Source of the DNA: Nitrospirota bacterium
GTDB taxonomy: Bacteria > Nitrospirota > Thermodesulfovibrionia > UBA6902
Assembly: GCA_016213945.1 (NCBI GenBank)
Contig: JACQZF010000004.1
Coordinates: 62,001-126,000, forward strand
Length of the DNA: 64,000 nucleotides
Direction: 5' to 3'
Position numbers and translations under genes: made by a program. Positions 36,101 to 45,384 of the stretch are shown here, piece after piece (position 1 is the first letter of the stretch; each line of letters begins with the position of its first letter). The notes under the pieces are model-generated. The model did not search any database. It was not told the DNA's origin and saw only the letters and a list, made by a program, of their open reading frames with translations.

Positions 36101-36862
36101 TTACATCCATTTTTTGAATAGCTTGGCCTTCTCAACAGCCTTTCTTAAAAGATAGAGGGGAAATGATATATATATGCTCTCCTCAGCCACCTCTCCGCCG
36201 AAACTGTCCTTGAACTCGTTGATCCTCTTCAGTTCCTCGTCATCTGTATTGTAAGCATATCCACCCATATCATATATATCAAATCCGTTCTCCTTGAAAT
36301 AAAGCATGTCCTGAAAATGGAGGAACCTGTTTGCTCTGCCTGTCAGGTTTCTCCTCTGTACATTATCTACATCTCTGAACAGCGATGCTGTATGCAGCAG
36401 CCTGACTCTCCTGCACTCTTTATCAACAACATATGAATGCATGACCAAAACCTCATTATCAAAGACCGCTTTTGTTATAACTAAATTGCCTTTATATATG
36501 GGGATGTCATCAATCCCACCCTCAACTATCTCCTTAGCCGTGCTTTTAGAGCTGGCAAAAGATAAATAAAATTTAATAAAAAAGTCAGGATTGCTCTCTA
36601 TTTCAAACCTGATGCCTTCTTTCTCTGCACGTTTAATCTCATATTTCGTATTTTTTCGGCACTGCAAAAGCAGCCCTTCAGGAGAAATGGTAAGATCAAT
36701 TAGCTTAGTAAAAAATCCGTATCTTTTAAACCCGAATATTCCCTCGGTATTTATAGCAGCGTTATACTGTACAAACCTGAACGAGTCGATGATAAGGGGC
36801 GTATCATAAAAAAGTTTCAACCTGTAACTTGTAACCCTGTCAATTATTGTCACATCTATCAT
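36101..36862 (-). CDS. GNAT/FemAB-like transferase (short form)
   Basis: 253 residues with no membrane helix. CRKNTKYEIKRAEKEGI in the first half matches the 'N.RY.IRKAEK.G' segment of FemAB/GNAT proteins, and DIYDMGGYA ... ELKRINEFKDSFGGE near the C-terminus matches the end of these proteins. The enzyme likely transfers an acyl or aminoacyl group to an amino sugar. Its 3' end meets the plus-strand deacetylase tail to tail. Assignment rests on these two motifs only. Confidence 0.65.
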   Translation of the reverse strand: MIDVTIIDRVTSYRLKLFYDTPLIIDSFRFVQYNAAINTEGIFGFKRYGFFTKLIDLTISPEGLLLQCRKNTKYEIKRAEKEGIRFEIESNPDFFIKFYLSFASSKSTAKEIVEGGIDDIPIYKGNLVITKAVFDNEVLVMHSYVVDKECRRVRLLHTASLFRDVDNVQRRNLTGRANRFLHFQDMLYFKENGFDIYDMGGYAYNTDDEELKRINEFKDSFGGEVAEESIYISFPLYLLRKAVEKAKLFKKWM

Positions 36863-36936
36863 TTTAGTATTTTATCTACAACCATTTGATCGGGAACGAT
36901 AATGATCGGGTTAAAAAGATGCAAGGAATGGAGATC

Positions 36937-37785
36937 TCAGCTATAGCACAGATAATAAATCCAATCATCCGTAATAGCATCCAACTCATTGCTTTCAGTT
37001 ATTTCACGGCCGTCTTCCAATGAAAATATGCGGATATTATTAAATCCTGCATCATGCAGTTGCTGGATCTGTTCTTTTGGTTTTATGTAATAAAGTTTGA
37101 TCCTGTAATCCGATAGACCTTCATTAATAACAGCATGTTTCTTTTTTATATAATATTCAGCATCTCTGTTTAAAAGCCTTAATAATAAATATTCCCTTAA
37201 TTTCCACATGCTGGTTAAATCAGATCTTGATATTTTTGCAAACAATTTATGGATACTCTGAAGATTGTGTGAAGAAAAATAAAAAATAGCGCCTTTTTTA
37301 CATATGCGTTTTATTTCATGAAAAGATTTGATCCTATCTTCATGCGAGATGCAGTCAATTCCATTAAAACTGAACAAAACAAAATCAAAGGTATGATCAG
37401 CAAAACCACTCATTGACCTCACATCACACACCTCAAAAGAAACAGAATCGGGATAATCCTTAAATCTTTCCCTGCACATTTTTATCATGTTTTCCGAATA
37501 ATCGATCCCAATATATTCCTTTGTCAGCTTAGCAAAATTGCATGTCGTCCTTCCTCCGCCGACTCCTATATCGAGCATTTTCATGTTCTTAAGATCATCC
37601 TTGAACATAATTAACAAAGTCTGCTCAGGCTTTTGCAATTGGCTTTGCAAGGCATAATACTCACTCGTATCAATCGCATTAAAAGTTTCTTTATTGAGAC
37701 TGGACATGTCTTTAAAACTTTTAACCGCATTTTTGATAGTTGAAATTATTTTAAGAATAAAATTATATGGTTTCTTAATCAGCAT
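36937..37785 (-). CDS. Class I SAM-dependent methyltransferase
   Basis: 282 residues. LDIGVGGGRTTCNFAKL (about 71-87) is the SAM-binding loop, GIDYSENMIKMC the acidic motif, and FVLFSFNGIDCI the motif after strand 4. The gene is noticeably AT-rich. Likely methylates a glycan or sugar nucleotide. Encoded between the GNAT-like gene and a sulfatase-like gene on the same strand. Confidence 0.85.
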   Translation of the reverse strand: MLIKKPYNFILKIISTIKNAVKSFKDMSSLNKETFNAIDTSEYYALQSQLQKPEQTLLIMFKDDLKNMKMLDIGVGGGRTTCNFAKLTKEYIGIDYSENMIKMCRERFKDYPDSVSFEVCDVRSMSGFADHTFDFVLFSFNGIDCISHEDRIKSFHEIKRICKKGAIFYFSSHNLQSIHKLFAKISRSDLTSMWKLREYLLLRLLNRDAEYYIKKKHAVINEGLSDYRIKLYYIKPKEQIQQLHDAGFNNIRIFSLEDGREITESNELDAITDDWIYYLCYS

Positions 37786-37832
37786 ATATATTTAATTATC
37801 CAATATTCACTTCTTGAGCTTATTGAACCAGG

Positions 37833-39209
37833 TCAAGCCAATGCTTTTATTATTTTCTCCAATAACTTTCTTTGCTCTATGGTAATCAAAAAAGGATTTT
37901 TTTCACAAGGATCTGTTTTAAGGTCAAAACAAAGATAATTATTGCCGTTCTCAATAATCTTGATCTGATCTTCAAAAACGTATGCTGTCAAGCTGTTTCC
38001 TGATAAGCCTAACTCATCAAGGGAAAAAGACGCACGCTTTTCTTTGCATGCGTTGACGGCATATGACAGATCAGGCAGACTGGCAGATATCCAGTGCCTT
38101 ATTTCCGAAGAATTCAGATCAAATGAACTGAGAGGAGAAGGCTGCCAATGATCCAGACGATTGATAAAAGTGGAGTATAGATCGTGCAGCATGACCAACC
38201 TGCCGCTATTTGGATCTTTCCCCCTGGAATCTCCACCCCATTTAATAAATAGAGGAATCTTTATAACCGGCTCAAAAACTGAAAAACCATGTGCAATATA
38301 GCCGTTTTCACCAAAATGCTCGCCATGGTCACTTGTAATAATAATGGTTGCATCTTCATACAGCTTGTTTTTTTTCAGGAAATCAATGAATCCTTCAATA
38401 ACAATATCAAGGTAGAGGACTTCTTCTTCATATCTTAGTTCAAGATAATTGATCAACTCGGAAGAAAATGGGCGAACTGCAAAATGATCTACCTGAGGCG
38501 TATTGTCATAAAACTTGTTCAATCTTCTATTGTTCTTTGCAAATAAGTTTCTTGTAATAGCCGGCGGATTATATTTATTATGAGTCTGCATTAAATTTAA
38601 AAAACAAAATACTTTTTGATCTCTGTTCTCAAGTAAATATCGCTTAGTCATCTTCATCGCCCTGTCTGTTGACGGGGTGGCATCGTCAAGGATATTTCTG
38701 AATCTCTTGTATATGAATTCCCTTATGCCCTTTGATACATCCCGTCTCGTATCTTTACTAAGGAGACGCCTCAAAAGCCCGTTCAGTTTTTCATAACGGT
38801 TATTCCCTTCAATAACAAGCAGTGTATCGTCTTTTTCCGGGTTTGGCAGCCACAACTGCAAGAATGTATCAAATCCCCTGTCAAAGCCGTTAGGCCTTGA
38901 GATAAGGGCGTTGGCACTTGCCGCAAATGTCTTATATCCTGAATCCTTAAATAGTTCAGGCAGGGATTTGAAAACAGGGCTTAACCTGAACGAATCAGGA
39001 TGCTCCATTGCCTGAGAAGGGTATAATCCTGTAAAAAGCGAAATGTGAGAGGGAGGAGTCCAGGGCGACGGAGCATATGCCCTTTTATACACTGTAAAAT
39101 CCTGTTCGAGTACACTGTTGAGCCGCGGGGTCGTATCCCTGATATTGCCGTAATGCGGCAGGCTCTTTGCCCTCAGCGTATCACAAACTATGACAATAAC
39201 TTTTTCCAT
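37833..39209 (-). CDS. Soluble sulfatase-fold hydrolase/transferase
   Basis: 458 residues with no signal peptide or membrane helices, unlike the four membrane paralogs. The sulfatase fold is clear: VIVCDTLRAKSLPHYG (metal Asp), SPWTPPSHISLFTG at the nucleophile and ITSDHGEHFGENG. The active-site position is Thr and the Arg of C-x-P-x-R is His. The W-T-x-P-S-H form is widespread and usually annotated 'sulfatase' without experimental proof. Its cytoplasmic location would fit action on nucleotide-linked or lipid-linked precursors. Located just downstream of an AsnB-like gene. Confidence 0.82.
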   Translation of the reverse strand: MEKVIVIVCDTLRAKSLPHYGNIRDTTPRLNSVLEQDFTVYKRAYAPSPWTPPSHISLFTGLYPSQAMEHPDSFRLSPVFKSLPELFKDSGYKTFAASANALISRPNGFDRGFDTFLQLWLPNPEKDDTLLVIEGNNRYEKLNGLLRRLLSKDTRRDVSKGIREFIYKRFRNILDDATPSTDRAMKMTKRYLLENRDQKVFCFLNLMQTHNKYNPPAITRNLFAKNNRRLNKFYDNTPQVDHFAVRPFSSELINYLELRYEEEVLYLDIVIEGFIDFLKKNKLYEDATIIITSDHGEHFGENGYIAHGFSVFEPVIKIPLFIKWGGDSRGKDPNSGRLVMLHDLYSTFINRLDHWQPSPLSSFDLNSSEIRHWISASLPDLSYAVNACKEKRASFSLDELGLSGNSLTAYVFEDQIKIIENGNNYLCFDLKTDPCEKNPFLITIEQRKLLEKIIKALA

Positions 39210-39263
39210 TTTTTTTAAAGCCTGACAAATAACAATTCGAGGTTCATTAATAAAGCCATCAGC

Positions 39264-41150
39264 TTACCCATGGAGAGCATATGCCCTTTCCCACAGACAG
39301 AATACCAGAAGCGCAAAAAGCCGGCTGCTATGGTCGTAGCCTTCTCCATGTTCATCTATAATCCTGGCGATATACTTTCTGTCAAGGATATGATCATTGC
39401 CACTAAGTATAATATCATTTATATCAGATTTCAGAGGCCCCCTGAACCATTTTGATATGGGAATAGCAAAACCCTGTTTTCTATTTATATCCAGCTCCAG
39501 CGGCAATATCTTCTTTGCCAGTTTCTTAAGAAGATATTTAGTAGTAAGGCGTTTTACCTTGAGGCTGCCGCAAACCTTTCCAAAAGAGAAATCAGCTATC
39601 CTGTAATCAAGGAGCGGCGCACGAACCTCAAGAGAAACCATCATGCTCGCCCTGTCGACCTTCACCAGGACATCATCAGGAAGGTATGTCTTCATATCAG
39701 CATAGGTCATGCTGTTTACGAAATCACCTCTTCTTTTTTCCAAAAGCGCCAGCAGCATGAGTTCAGGTTCATCAAGCCCGTTGCTTAATGAATCCAGAGT
39801 CTCTCCTGAGAAAAGCTTTGACCTGCTGCTTATCCCGAAATAGGGGTCACTGGAGCGTTCCACAAACGCGTCATTCGGGCTAAGTCGAAGCTTTGCGAGC
39901 TGTCTTCTGGCGAGAGCCCTCCCCTTTTCAGGAAGAAACGAGTCTGCGCCTGCTGCCAGATGCCTTATGAAGGATGGAAGATATTCCGAAGCCCGCTGAT
40001 GCAGAAGTGCCGCAAGATAATGCCTGTATCCTCCAAAAAGTTCGTCTCCGCCATCGCCTGAAAGAGCGACAGTTACATATTCCCTTGTTGCTTTTGAGAC
40101 ATAATAAGTGGGGATCATGGAAGAATCTGCAAAAGGCTCATCAAACTGCGGAACAAGTTCCGGAAGAATGTTGAAGGCATCAGGCTTGACAATAAGTTCA
40201 TGGTGTTCAGTCCCAAAATGGTTGGCTACAATTCTTGCATATGGAAGTTCATTGAACGCATTATCCTCAAAACCGATCGAGAAAGTTTTAACCGGCTTAT
40301 CAGCAACCCTGCTCATCATTGCAACAATCAGGCTGGAATCAACACCTCCGCTCAGAAATGCTCCAAGGGGGACATCACTGACCATCCTCATTTTCACTGA
40401 ATCCTGCAACAGAACCTCAAGTTCTTCGAGCAGCTCAGCTTCAGAAGCTGAGTTATCAGAAAGATTCGGCGGATCCCAGTAGCTCCATATTTTTATCTGC
40501 CCTGTGTCAATTGAATATACCAAAGCATTTGCCGGAGGGAGCTTCATGATCCCCTTAAAAATACTTCCTTCTCCCGGGATATAGCCGTATGTAAAGAAAC
40601 AATTTAAAGACTTCAGGTCTAATTCCTTAGAGACTCTCCTATCCTCAAGAATTGCCTTTATCTCTGACGCAAAGTAAAACCTGCTTCCGGTTCCATCACT
40701 TAAATAATAGAGAGGTTTTTTGCCTGTCCTGTCTCTTGCGAGAAAAAATATTTTCTTTTTATCATCATAAATTCCAAACGCAAACATCCCGTTGAACTTA
40801 TTAAGGCATTCAGTGCCCCACTCTTTATAGGCATTAATGATGACCTCAGTATCTGTATGGCTTTTGAACTTATAACCCTTATCAATGAGGCCTTCCCTGA
40901 TCTCTGCAAAATTGTAAACCTCTCCGTTAAAGGTCAACCATATCCTGCCCTCGTCATCAGACATAGGCTGCCTGCCTGCCTCTGAAAGATCAATTATAGA
41001 AAGCCTTCTGTGAGCCAGGCCGATCCTTTTATCCAGGCTTATCCATATCCCTGAATCATCCGGCCCGCGATGAACCAGAGTATCACGCATTTGAATTAAG
41101 AGGCCTTCGTTCAGGCGCTTATTATCGAATATCCCGAGTATTCCGCACAT
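39264..41150 (-). CDS. asnB: AsnB-like glutamine-dependent amidotransferase, copy 1
   Basis: 628 residues, full length. MCGILGIFD places the glutaminase nucleophile at Cys2 after Met removal; HRGPDDSG and LAHRRLSIIDLS are class II amidotransferase motifs. The synthetase domain has FLSGGVDSSLIVAMMS (ATP pyrophosphatase loop, about 267) and LSGDGGDELFGGY. The family makes asparagine, but members in polysaccharide loci, including the XrtA-system amidotransferase, probably form an amide on a sugar acid. It is highly similar along its whole length to the copy at 48735. Confidence 0.9.
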   Translation of the reverse strand: MCGILGIFDNKRLNEGLLIQMRDTLVHRGPDDSGIWISLDKRIGLAHRRLSIIDLSEAGRQPMSDDEGRIWLTFNGEVYNFAEIREGLIDKGYKFKSHTDTEVIINAYKEWGTECLNKFNGMFAFGIYDDKKKIFFLARDRTGKKPLYYLSDGTGSRFYFASEIKAILEDRRVSKELDLKSLNCFFTYGYIPGEGSIFKGIMKLPPANALVYSIDTGQIKIWSYWDPPNLSDNSASEAELLEELEVLLQDSVKMRMVSDVPLGAFLSGGVDSSLIVAMMSRVADKPVKTFSIGFEDNAFNELPYARIVANHFGTEHHELIVKPDAFNILPELVPQFDEPFADSSMIPTYYVSKATREYVTVALSGDGGDELFGGYRHYLAALLHQRASEYLPSFIRHLAAGADSFLPEKGRALARRQLAKLRLSPNDAFVERSSDPYFGISSRSKLFSGETLDSLSNGLDEPELMLLALLEKRRGDFVNSMTYADMKTYLPDDVLVKVDRASMMVSLEVRAPLLDYRIADFSFGKVCGSLKVKRLTTKYLLKKLAKKILPLELDINRKQGFAIPISKWFRGPLKSDINDIILSGNDHILDRKYIARIIDEHGEGYDHSSRLFALLVFCLWERAYALHG

Positions 41151-41234
41151 GATAATTATATTAACGGCCTAACAGTAAAAAATTAAGGACAAATAACTTA
41201 AGAAAACATGGAGAAACGCTATGGTAATAGTCGG

Positions 41235-42068
41235 TTATTTTCTGAAGACAAACTCATTAGTTCCAAGGCCATTAGTCGTGACCAGCTTGATAAGATTAAA
41301 TCCTCTTTTAAAATAGAAATCGAATATTTCTCCCGAGCTGGCAACCTCAAAAGGATACCCTCCCAACCAGTCAAACCAGTCATAAAAAATAGACATCCCC
41401 CTCTTATTTTTGTAATCAGAATACCTCTTGATCGGATTATTCATGCGGATAAGGTCAATGATGAATCCGTACAAAATAAATATCGGGATGAATACCGCTA
41501 CAATGGCAGACTTACCTATCACTCCTGAACAATACGCCTTTTTTATCTTTACCCATAGATCCGACTTCATGCCCTGGTCATTGTATATGGCTATAAAAAG
41601 CAGCCCGCCGTCCCTGACAGGGATCCGGGCGTTATCAAGAGCATTCCACATATCGCCGGTGTGATGAAGCACTCCCCATGAATAGACAATATCAAATTCA
41701 CCTAAAGACTTTATGTAATCTTTATCAAGGACAGAGCCCTGCTCAATCATCCAATCACTGTCATCAGGGAAATAACGCCTCCTGAGCTCCACGGCACAGG
41801 CTGCGGAATTCGGGTCATAGTCAAAAGAATGTACCCTTGCGCCGAGGCGTCTTGCAACAAGACTGAAGAGACCGCTTCCTGAACCTATGTCGAGAAAGCT
41901 TCTGCCCTTCAGGTCATTAACCTGAAGCATTTCTTTTAAAGACCGCTCAGCCTCCTCAATCCTTTTGTCATTCAGGACAGAGAGAAATTTATTCCAGTTC
42001 TTTCCAAACTCAAAACGCTCGCCTTCTTGAACTTCCTTTGAATGTTGTGCTCCTGAATCGCTTGTCAA
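41235..42068 (-). CDS. Class I SAM-dependent methyltransferase
   Basis: 277 residues from a TTG at 42068, which has AAGGAGG six bases upstream; the longer frame to 42092 would place the start before that site. FLDIGSGSGLFSLVARRLG binds SAM, SFDYDPNSA is the acidic loop and IVYSWGVLHHTG is motif post-II. A hydrophobic segment at about residues 190-215 (AVFIPIFILYGFII) suggests membrane association, as in lipid- or quinone-modifying methyltransferases. Likely acts on lipid-linked sugar. Confidence 0.85.
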   Translation of the reverse strand: MTSDSGAQHSKEVQEGERFEFGKNWNKFLSVLNDKRIEEAERSLKEMLQVNDLKGRSFLDIGSGSGLFSLVARRLGARVHSFDYDPNSAACAVELRRRYFPDDSDWMIEQGSVLDKDYIKSLGEFDIVYSWGVLHHTGDMWNALDNARIPVRDGGLLFIAIYNDQGMKSDLWVKIKKAYCSGVIGKSAIVAVFIPIFILYGFIIDLIRMNNPIKRYSDYKNKRGMSIFYDWFDWLGGYPFEVASSGEIFDFYFKRGFNLIKLVTTNGLGTNEFVFRK

Positions 42069-42125
42069 GATCAGCCTCCTTATGACAGTCAACTTTTAAA
42101 CTACAACCAAAGCAGAAATGTTGCC

Positions 42126-43649
42126 TCAGTTCAGATTTTTTGCCGTTAAATACTGCAGCGGCAGGTCGCCTTTAATAATAGACTTACCGATATAAACTGT
42201 CAAAGCAATCGCTAAAAGAAAATGATAGCCCATATTAAAATCCATGATATTTATCAGATAATAGATTATCGCTACCACAGTTAAAAATAGAATATCAAAA
42301 TTCACCCCTCTTGCAAGAGTCAGTATTGAATGCTTACTGTGAATGATATAAACCGATACGATATTTACCATGGCAAGGCAGAAGGACGTAGACAACGCTG
42401 CGCCAATAATTCCGAAATATGGGACAAGAATTATGTTAAGTATGATATTCAAGCATCCAAAGAAAATATTTATCTTCATGAAGGTCTTATGCTCTCCGGT
42501 CATGATAAGGAAATATCCCACAAGGCCTGAACCTGCGTTTATAAGCTGTCCCACGGCCAGAATAACCAGAGCCCCAAACCCTATGACAAAGTCTTTGCCA
42601 TAGGCGTACTCGAGAATAAACCTGCCTTCCACCGTCAGAACCAGAATTATCGGCACCGACATACTCAATATCCATCGGGTGCTCTCGCTCACAACCCTCT
42701 TCAGCTCGGTACGGTCGCCTGAGGTATGAATGGTAGAGATGATGGGCGGGATTATCGCCGCAAATGTACCGAGAGAAAATGCCACCAGCGTAACAAGTTT
42801 GGAGACCACGCCATATACCCCGACATCCCCGGTTGACATGAATATTCCGACGGTCCAAAGGTCAGCATTTGTGAAAATATACGCGCTCAGGCCCGTGAAC
42901 ATCATGGTGGAGGCAACCCCCATGACCTTCCTTCCCTCGGCCTTAAGGTATGTTCCCTTTGTATTGTTCTGTTTCCATAAGACAAATTTCAGGGAGAATA
43001 TCATTGCGAGAGTCTCTGAGACAAGCAGGGCAACTACAGCATAAAGTGGGACCGGCCTGTAGAAGATTAAAAAAATAAATATGCATATCTTTAGGAGAGG
43101 AGAAACCAGAAGTTGAGGAAGCAATGCCCTGAAAGTGTCTTTATAGCCTTTCAATATACCCCCTGCCACAACATTGATGGCGTTTGCGGGTATCGCAAAA
43201 ACTATAACCGGTATCAGCTTCATGAGACCGGCTGAATTAAAGATATCTTCAGATATGAATCTTGAAAGGAGAAGAATAACGGCCATAAGCAAACCGGAAA
43301 GCAATAAACAGAATTTGAGGCAAAAAAATACCATGCCCTTTAATTCAGCATGCTGCTTCTTTTCAAGATAAGAAGGGACAAAGCGCATCATCGCGCTGTC
43401 CATTCCGAATCCTGCAAGCTGTGCCGCTATGCTCAGAATGCTAATAGCTAACACAACTTCTCCAAGCCCGTCAGCGCCCAGCACCCTTGCCAGAATAACC
43501 GTATTTAAAAAACCTAAGACCAACGCCGTGATCTGCAGGACAAACGATACCATCCCGCCTTTGGCGCCGACTAACAGATTGTCCTCTTTTATTTTTTCCG
43601 GATCAGAAACTGCATTGGGCACATCTTCTCCATAAGACCGCGTCTTCAC
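42126..43649 (-). CDS. Wzx-like flippase (MATE/MVF superfamily)
   Basis: 507 residues with about fourteen membrane helices. The N-terminus is charged, then GAKGGMVSFVLQITALVLGFLNTVILARVLG, the first helix pair of the polysaccharide flippases; GILKGYKDTFRALLPQLL is the usual loop after helix 5. It would move polyprenyl-linked glycan units across the inner membrane. It starts with GTG and overlaps the stop of the CysH-like gene by four bases, so the two are coupled. The only clear flippase in the window. Confidence 0.9.
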   Translation of the reverse strand: MKTRSYGEDVPNAVSDPEKIKEDNLLVGAKGGMVSFVLQITALVLGFLNTVILARVLGADGLGEVVLAISILSIAAQLAGFGMDSAMMRFVPSYLEKKQHAELKGMVFFCLKFCLLLSGLLMAVILLLSRFISEDIFNSAGLMKLIPVIVFAIPANAINVVAGGILKGYKDTFRALLPQLLVSPLLKICIFIFLIFYRPVPLYAVVALLVSETLAMIFSLKFVLWKQNNTKGTYLKAEGRKVMGVASTMMFTGLSAYIFTNADLWTVGIFMSTGDVGVYGVVSKLVTLVAFSLGTFAAIIPPIISTIHTSGDRTELKRVVSESTRWILSMSVPIILVLTVEGRFILEYAYGKDFVIGFGALVILAVGQLINAGSGLVGYFLIMTGEHKTFMKINIFFGCLNIILNIILVPYFGIIGAALSTSFCLAMVNIVSVYIIHSKHSILTLARGVNFDILFLTVVAIIYYLINIMDFNMGYHFLLAIALTVYIGKSIIKGDLPLQYLTAKNLN

Positions 43650-44254
43650 ATGTATCCTAACGCTTTCAGTTTTTCCACGGTCTCTATATCCATCTGATCA
43701 GGCTCCTTCGCAGCGCTGTCGCTCCTTCTTTTGAAACGCGTTATGCAGCACCTGCAGTCAATGAACCCGTATCCCTTTTTATACAGTTCATTGAACCTGA
43801 GATTATTATCCCGTATTCCCGTCCAGATATCCTTTTCTACATAAGAGGACAACGGCCTTACTATTTCAATTTTTCCATTGACACCGCTGAGAAAAGAGCC
43901 TTCAATGCCGTTCAAAACCTCTTCATTACTAAACGGCAGTATCAGACATCCGAAATTATTTTTCTCAAGATATTGATTCAGGACATCCGCCTTTCTCCGG
44001 AAGCAGCATTCGTCCATGCCATCTTCCGGAACCACGGAAACGTCTTTAGCCTTGATAATCTCTATATTACTGCTGAAACTTTTTATATGGCTGAGGGTAT
44101 CATCAAAATGATAGCCTGTATCTATAAAGACCGTCTTTATATTCAAATCCTTTACAATGTCCAGCAGCAGTGCTGAGCCGGTATTGCCGGTAAATAATAA
44201 AACCGAATTTAAACCGTCTGTGGCTTTTATTATTTCTTTTTTTATGGTCTCCAC
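43646..44254 (-). CDS. CysH-like (PAPS reductase fold) protein with altered active site
   Basis: 202 residues, read from a GTG at 44254 (no ribosome site seen; an alternative start is possible). It aligns with PAPS/APS reductases: TVFIDTGYHFDDTLSHI, DECCFRRKADVLNQYL, IVRPLSSYVEKDIWTGIRDN and GYGFIDCRCCITR. The CC and C-x-x-C that bind an iron-sulfur cluster in APS reductases are present. The nucleotide loop reads FTGNTGSALL in place of SGGxDS, and the C-terminal ECGxH that carries the catalytic Cys is missing. Instead the end reads IETVEKLKALGYM, a tail typical of sulfatases. It is probably not a normal assimilatory reductase; coupling to the flippase places it in glycan synthesis. Confidence 0.72.
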   Translation of the reverse strand: METIKKEIIKATDGLNSVLLFTGNTGSALLLDIVKDLNIKTVFIDTGYHFDDTLSHIKSFSSNIEIIKAKDVSVVPEDGMDECCFRRKADVLNQYLEKNNFGCLILPFSNEEVLNGIEGSFLSGVNGKIEIVRPLSSYVEKDIWTGIRDNNLRFNELYKKGYGFIDCRCCITRFKRRSDSAAKEPDQMDIETVEKLKALGYM

Positions 44255-44287
44255 TCGTTAATTTATCCTGTATGCAGATAACTTCTA

Positions 44288-45322
44288 TTAAGTAAAAATA
44301 ATTTTATACGTTCTATCGAATACGAGGCTTCTCTTTCTGTAATGCTCAACAAACATGACACTCAATATCGTGAAGATCAAGGTCAATATAAATAATTCAA
44401 TAATTTTATTAAAGCTCGGAAAGCCGGCAATAGCTATGGATATGATTTTTATAAGGCCAATATGGATAACATAAGAAAATAAAGAATTTCTCCCTAAAAA
44501 TATAATTTTGTCTATTACAATATTTTCACGAGGTATTTTTTTTCCTATAAAATAAAATAAATAAAAATTGGACATTATTCCAACCACATATAAAGGATAG
44601 GATAAATGATCGACAATGACTTTACCGAACATATCAATTAAGAAGATAAATAAGGGGCTCATTGAAATTAGATATATAACAGACACTGTCATTGAACGAT
44701 AGTTATACTTGTTGATAATTCCTTCTATCCTCTCAGTAGTCAAGAAACCTATACCGAACAAGCCAATTAAAATCAGCTCAAAATTATAGGAACTCGTAAA
44801 CTTAAATTTCATAGTCATATCAATAAAAATAAGTATCATAGAAAGAACAGCTGCTACAATTCTTGCTCTACCTTTTAGAGTAACCACTAATAAAGCTGAA
44901 ATACTTAAAAGATACGCTATCGGCAATAACACCTCGAAAGATGTCATTTCTGTATCACCCCAAAGATAAATATAATGAACATTATTAAGATAATAATTGA
45001 TACTCCGGCTGCCATCATGATAAATTGTTTCAAAAAACAGGGTCAATGCTATATTAAGCACAGTAAACATTAAGATTAATTTAGCACCTCTTAGCAATAA
45101 TCGAAGAGGAAGCTTTTTATCATTAATATTATATTTTTTAAGATAGATATTTGAAATTATAAATCCTGAGACAAAGATAAAAGACCCGGTAACAAGAGAA
45201 ATATATGACATCAGATATTGATTTGCTGCTGTAGAAACAGAATGAATACTATGATGGAGCATCATTTCTATTATTAGAACCCCCTTCAAAATATCTAAGG
45301 AGATATTTCGGCTTTCTTTCAT
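44288..45322 (-). CDS. Membrane acyltransferase (acyltransferase 3/HGSNAT-like)
   Basis: 344 residues, about ten helices. NISLDILKGVLIIEMMLHHSI at the N-terminus has the arrangement of a short charged lead, helix, then HH, as in acyltransferase-3 and DUF1624/HGSNAT proteins. FIFVSGFIISNIYL follows, as in those families. Start: GAGGCA just before the ATG. The gene is strongly AT-rich compared with those on either side. It probably transfers an acyl group from the cytoplasm to a sugar of the flipped glycan. Confidence 0.75.
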   Translation of the reverse strand: MKESRNISLDILKGVLIIEMMLHHSIHSVSTAANQYLMSYISLVTGSFIFVSGFIISNIYLKKYNINDKKLPLRLLLRGAKLILMFTVLNIALTLFFETIYHDGSRSINYYLNNVHYIYLWGDTEMTSFEVLLPIAYLLSISALLVVTLKGRARIVAAVLSMILIFIDMTMKFKFTSSYNFELILIGLFGIGFLTTERIEGIINKYNYRSMTVSVIYLISMSPLFIFLIDMFGKVIVDHLSYPLYVVGIMSNFYLFYFIGKKIPRENIVIDKIIFLGRNSLFSYVIHIGLIKIISIAIAGFPSFNKIIELFILTLIFTILSVMFVEHYRKRSLVFDRTYKIIFT

Positions 45323-45384
45323 ATTGCCTCAAACGCTGCCATGAACATGAACTCCCCTGGATTGATAAGTATATAAATAAACCG

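Noticed and set aside
43646-44254. Normal assimilatory PAPS reductase
   Set aside because: The nucleotide loop and the C-terminal catalytic Cys are not conserved, and the neighbours are glycan genes.
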